Shown here piece by piece: positions 60,840 through 64,000 of a stretch of 64,000 nt of DNA. Each line of letters starts with the position of its first letter. Position 1 is the stretch's first letter. Location: NCBI GenBank assembly GCA_035575515.1, contig DATLXU010000015.1:1-64000 (forward strand). The letters run 5' to 3'. The position numbers and the translations under genes were made by a program. The notes under the pieces were generated by a model. That model made no database searches and was not told the origin of the DNA. It saw only the letters and a program-made list of their open reading frames with translations. The DNA is from DATLXU01 sp035575515 (lineage in GTDB: Bacteria > Acidobacteriota > Blastocatellia > UBA7656).

Positions 60840-62489
60840 CTAGCGAATTATATCTCGATCAAGATCGGTGTCGGTTAGATTCACGTTGCGAAGCTCGTTG
60901 CGGAACTGCTCCCAGTCGTTGCGAACGATGGTCGACAGCGTCACGCCGCGATTGATTAAACGATTGGTGAGTCTCACCTGTCGAAGCAGCGAATCAGCCG
61001 CGCCGCGCAGCACGTCCGGGTCAGTTGCAGTCGTCATCTGACTGTAGACATCCGCCGCCGCTCGCAAGCTATAGAGCTGCAACAGCAGGTCCGCTTCGCT
61101 CTGGCTGAGATTACGGCGCGAATCGAACAGGACCTGACCGCGATTCATGCGAACATTGAGGTCGCGCTGGTAGCTCTGCAATAAACGATTGGCAAGGAAC
61201 GCTATCTGGCGCGCATTGCCAATATTTATCCCGCCAACTCCGCCTCCAATTGATCCGCTGAGATCAACCGTGATGTCGCGCTGCGGGCCATGGAAAATCA
61301 CCCGCGTGACGTTGGGAACGTTGTTGATGACCTGATTGAACGGGTGATGGTCAATAGCCGTTCCCGTTGAGCTTCGCGGGGGCACGCCGCGCACGTAAAC
61401 GTGCAGGGTGTTGCCGCTCACGAAATGGTTTGTGAAGACCTGCCACCCGCCTCCGCGTGTGTGAACGTCAACGTAGATGCGAATCGAATCGTTATCAACT
61501 CGCTCCGCGCGCACGTTACTGATCTCTATCGCGGAAGTTTCAAGTCCCGTTTCGGTGGCAATGCCAAGCTCCTGCGCTGTTCTCAAATCGAGGTCACCGC
61601 TTATGGCGAGGTTGCGATCACGCTGGAATGCGCGAAGCGCATTGCGCGTCGAGACGCTCATGCGCCCATCAATCGGGCCGTTGTAATAGCCGCGATCACG
61701 AAGCACGATTTGCGCATAGCGGATTGATTCTGGTGAAGTGAAGACCGTCCTTTGAGGCAGTCCGGTGTCGCGCTCGTGCATGTCCTGATCGTATGAGTCG
61801 CGCACATCACGGTCGCCCGCCACACCCAATCTATCTGTATCAACAGTGAAGGAACGCTCGACCATCATTCCGAACTCGGTTCCGGGTCGAACTTCGGCGG
61901 GGTCGCCTTTCGACAGTAGCACGCCAATGGTTCCGAGTATCGCGCCTACGCCTGCGCCTACGGCTGCACCTTTAGCTCCGCCTGCAACAGCTCCTATTAT
62001 TGCGCCAGCTCCTGCTCCTCCGCCGATGAACACAATGGCGCGACGCGTGCGGCTTCCGCCTTCAACTCGATCTTCGTTATCAATGCTGTCGTTCTCGATT
62101 TGCCGCCTTCCTTCTTCACTGAGAGTCGTTAAGGTTCCGTCAACTGGAATCGAGGAACCGTCAGTGAGAACCAATCTGTCAAATGCCACTGCAATCGTTC
62201 CTGCCTGACTGCCGCGCCTCGCCGCAGTCGTTCCCGTAACGTGCCCTTCGACTTTTGCCCCGACCGGCACAACTACCCGTCCGTTTACCGTCACATCGCG
62301 AAAGACAGTCGCCGTGAAGCGATCGCCCACTCGCGAAGAATCGGAACTCAAATAGGTGTCCATCCTCAACGGTATCACGGTCCCTGTCGGCACGGTGACA
62401 AGGTGATCGGCCAACGCCGGGACAACTAAGGCTAGAACCAATGCGAGTGATAAGACCGCACTCGCTGGTCTCTTATAAATCCTTTGCAT
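60840..62489 (-). CDS. Secreted protein with a peptidoglycan-binding-like domain
   Basis: 549 residues. A signal peptide (about 1-27, ending PALADH) is followed by a beta-rich domain (about 30-135), then a Gly/Ala-rich hydrophobic stretch (about 150-195: IGGGAGAGAIIGAVAGGAKG), a PG_binding_1-like helical domain (about 255-310, RYAQIVLRDRGYYNGPIDG and STRNALRAFQRDRNLAISG) and a long C-terminal region of unknown fold. The PG-binding domain predicts an envelope location. No enzyme domain is visible. Confidence 0.82.
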   Translation of the reverse strand: MQRIYKRPASAVLSLALVLALVVPALADHLVTVPTGTVIPLRMDTYLSSDSSRVGDRFTATVFRDVTVNGRVVVPVGAKVEGHVTGTTAARRGSQAGTIAVAFDRLVLTDGSSIPVDGTLTTLSEEGRRQIENDSIDNEDRVEGGSRTRRAIVFIGGGAGAGAIIGAVAGGAKGAAVGAGVGAILGTIGVLLSKGDPAEVRPGTEFGMMVERSFTVDTDRLGVAGDRDVRDSYDQDMHERDTGLPQRTVFTSPESIRYAQIVLRDRGYYNGPIDGRMSVSTRNALRAFQRDRNLAISGDLDLRTAQELGIATETGLETSAIEISNVRAERVDNDSIRIYVDVHTRGGGWQVFTNHFVSGNTLHVYVRGVPPRSSTGTAIDHHPFNQVINNVPNVTRVIFHGPQRDITVDLSGSIGGGVGGINIGNARQIAFLANRLLQSYQRDLNVRMNRGQVLFDSRRNLSQSEADLLLQLYSLRAAADVYSQMTTATDPDVLRGAADSLLRQVRLTNRLINRGVTLSTIVRNDWEQFRNELRNVNLTDTDLDRDIIR

Positions 62490-62762
62490 ACCTGAACCCT
62501 CCTTTTCGATCTTTTTGCCTTTTGCGCATCCCTTATTCTCGCGACAGACCCGACCCAGTGCACTAGAATCTCGAAGGTATTAAAGGCAATCATTATGCCA
62601 GCTAAACTCTTCGTTTCATTCGATAATTCAGTTCTGTCTAAAGACTTTTGGATTAAAACGAGACATAACTGTCTCCCGCTGCGACCCGATTGCATACAAA
62701 AGAAAAACCGCAGCGTGAATTCGATCAAAAGAGGAGATTCGCCTGCGTCTGTTCTTAAAGAT

Positions 62763-62790
62763 TTGTTTATTGAAGATTTGCTGCTAGAAT
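62763..62790 (+). promoter_or_regulatory. Candidate promoter of the response regulator gene
   Basis: TTGTTT (62763-62768), 16 bases, TAGAAT (62785-62790). The start would be near 62797, 26 bases before the ATG. The rest of the 333-base gap to 62490 holds no gene I can support. Confidence 0.45.
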
Positions 62791-62822
62791 GAATCTGACG
62801 CTGAGTGTTTAAGGATCAATTG

Positions 62823-63215
62823 ATGATGAGCTCCCCGAAGACAGATGCTCCGAAAAGGGTTCTCCTTGTAGAAGATTACGAGGACAGCCGCTTCTCGCTA
62901 TCGAAGCTGCTTGAGATAGAAGGTTACGAAGTGCTTGAAGCAGTCGACGGCGCGCAGGCCGTTGATGTTGCGATCAATCATCGGCCTGATTTGATTCTCA
63001 TGGATGTGACGCTTCCTGTGCTCGACGGCCTGAGCGCGGCTGAGCGGATTCGCCAGCACGAAGCATTGACGGCTGTTCCGATAATAGCGCTTTCAGCACT
63101 CGACCTGGCGGACTTTCAAGGCCGGGCGAAAGCGGCTGGCTGCACCGACATATTGACGAAGCCCGTTGACTTCAGCGCTCTGATGGGGATGCTGTCAAAG
63201 TACTTGCCCGCGTGA
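62823..63215 (+). CDS. Single-domain response regulator
   Basis: 130 residues, a CheY-like receiver. Acidic pocket E18-D19, phosphorylation site D61 (LILMDVTLPVLDG), switch Ser in IIALSALD and Lys in ILTKPVD. No output domain. The ATG at 62823 or 62826 is preferred over an upstream GTG at 62805. It has no adjacent kinase. Confidence 0.92.
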   Translation: MMSSPKTDAPKRVLLVEDYEDSRFSLSKLLEIEGYEVLEAVDGAQAVDVAINHRPDLILMDVTLPVLDGLSAAERIRQHEALTAVPIIALSALDLADFQGRAKAAGCTDILTKPVDFSALMGMLSKYLPA

Positions 63216-63357
63216 GATAACGCCTCGCAAATCCTCGAATCGAACAACAGATTGCCGCCCAGTATTCATCACACATCTTCAAGGACAAGACCGAGCCGAT
63301 TCTGTTATACTGAATTGATGGTAAAAATCAACCGATACCCAATAGAGGATATGTGCA

Positions 63358-64000
63358 ATGCGATTTAGAGCAGTTACTTTGACGTTGATGTTAGTTATGC
63401 TCTGCGCAGCGGTTATCGCTCAGAGCAATCCGCAGCAAAGTACAGTAAAGATTTCAATTGATGAAGTTATACGGCGCTTTGCCGAAGCCGAGAGTATGAA
63501 CAAAAGCGCCCGCAGCAATTATGCCTTCACCCAAGACATTGATATTTTGACACTGGGAGAAGCCGGTTCCATCACGGGGCGCTATCACCGTATTTCAGAT
63601 ATTGTCTTAGATGATCGCGGCAACCGCATCGAGAAGATAACCTTCTTCCCGCCCTCGACTCTGACGGAAGTCACGCTGACTCAGGAAGACCTACAAGACC
63701 TCGCGGGAGTCCAGCCATTCGCGCTCACGACTGAGGATTTGCCAAAGTATCAGATTGATTTCGTCGGCAAAGAGAAGATAGACGAATTGAATACTTACGT
63801 CTTTCAGGTTAAGCCGAAGAAGTTCGTTAAGGGGGAACGTTACCTCGAAGGGCGAATCTGGGTCGACGACGAAGACTTGCAGATTGTGAAAGTCGCCGGA
63901 CAGGCTGTGCCCGAAGTGGGCGATCAGAAATTCCCGCACTTCGAGAGCTACCGCGAAAACATTGATGGGCACTACTGGTTCCCGACTTACGTCTATGCCG
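63358..64000 (+). CDS. Secreted protein of unknown family, N-terminal part (runs off the window)
   Basis: 214 residues in frame to the window end. A signal peptide (about 1-20, ending AAVIAQ) is followed by a beta-rich domain containing FAEAESMNKSARSNYAFTQ, GNRIEKITFFPPSTLTEVTL and the segment YLEGRIWVDDEDLQIVKVAG. The pattern resembles periplasmic lipoprotein-sorting-like or outer-membrane-associated proteins of acidobacteria, but I cannot assign it. AGAGGA precedes the ATG. A TATACT box (63306-63311) may be its -10. Confidence 0.7.
   Translation, partial: MRFRAVTLTLMLVMLCAAVIAQSNPQQSTVKISIDEVIRRFAEAESMNKSARSNYAFTQDIDILTLGEAGSITGRYHRISDIVLDDRGNRIEKITFFPPSTLTEVTLTQEDLQDLAGVQPFALTTEDLPKYQIDFVGKEKIDELNTYVFQVKPKKFVKGERYLEGRIWVDDEDLQIVKVAGQAVPEVGDQKFPHFESYRENIDGHYWFPTYVYA

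Noticed and set aside
1..64000. CRISPR arrays, insertion sequences, tRNA, rRNA
   Set aside because: I looked for regularly spaced repeats, transposase motifs, tRNA T-loop motifs and rRNA signatures and found none; weak or divergent cases could be missed by eye.

Overview
The window looks like a chromosomal segment of an Acidobacteriota bacterium, probably class Blastocatellia. I base this on moderate GC content, on gene types common in that group (winged-helix regulators, a winged-helix/AAA-type ATPase remnant, a Cys-rich membrane protein and a small conserved protein I associate with acidobacteria), and on the mix of F420-type LLM oxidoreductases, DUF3536 GH57 and an NtrC/Ser-Thr-kinase set. 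The taxonomy is inference. I saw no insertion sequence, prophage, CRISPR array, rRNA or tRNA.

Layout. 1-290: 5' part of an arylamine N-acetyltransferase. 517-4166: three-subunit molybdenum hydroxylase. 4163-4826: two gene remnants back to back. 4890-8335: secreted D-aminoacylase-like amidohydrolase and M1 metallopeptidase. 8468-19109: mostly metabolic genes (cysteine synthase-like, four-helix-bundle protein, threonine synthase, Uma2 nuclease, SsnA-like amidohydrolase, lipoprotein, nitrilase-family amidase, LLM oxidoreductase, VOC protein, second D-aminoacylase-like protein), ending in an FHA-winged-helix regulator. 19325-27159: dihaem cytochrome c lipoprotein, GH57 (DUF3536), TreY and another LLM oxidoreductase. 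27243-30081 (minus): RNase H-like protein, single-domain response regulator with a possible leader peptide, FecR-like protein.

30226-47522 is a minus-strand exopolysaccharide locus, read from TPR protein, Wzy-like ligase, Wza-like export protein and BY-kinase/Wzc to flippase, glycosyltransferases, a second ligase, AsnB and a WecA/TagO-like initiating transferase. Most genes overlap or lie a few bases apart, so it is probably one operon.

47986-56534 is the most unusual part. A Crp/Fnr-family regulator (48467-49186) with an N-terminal Cys cluster and a CRP-type recognition helix sits among three copies of one compound operator. Each copy is two GTGAC-N4-GTCAC-type palindromes with centres 22 bp apart. 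The copies precede a strongly folded non-coding stretch upstream of the regulator, the ankyrin/PFOR/DHOD-like genes, and a three-gene cluster of small proteins. In the clearest copy the proximal palindrome is centred 41.5 bp upstream of the predicted start, the classical class II activator position. I infer a compact local redox or energy regulon with an associated structured RNA.

56744-64000: Ser/Thr kinase, sigma-54 response regulator overlapping a PAS/H-box protein that lacks an ATPase domain, a peptidoglycan-binding-like envelope protein, a single-domain response regulator, and the start of a secreted protein that runs off the window.
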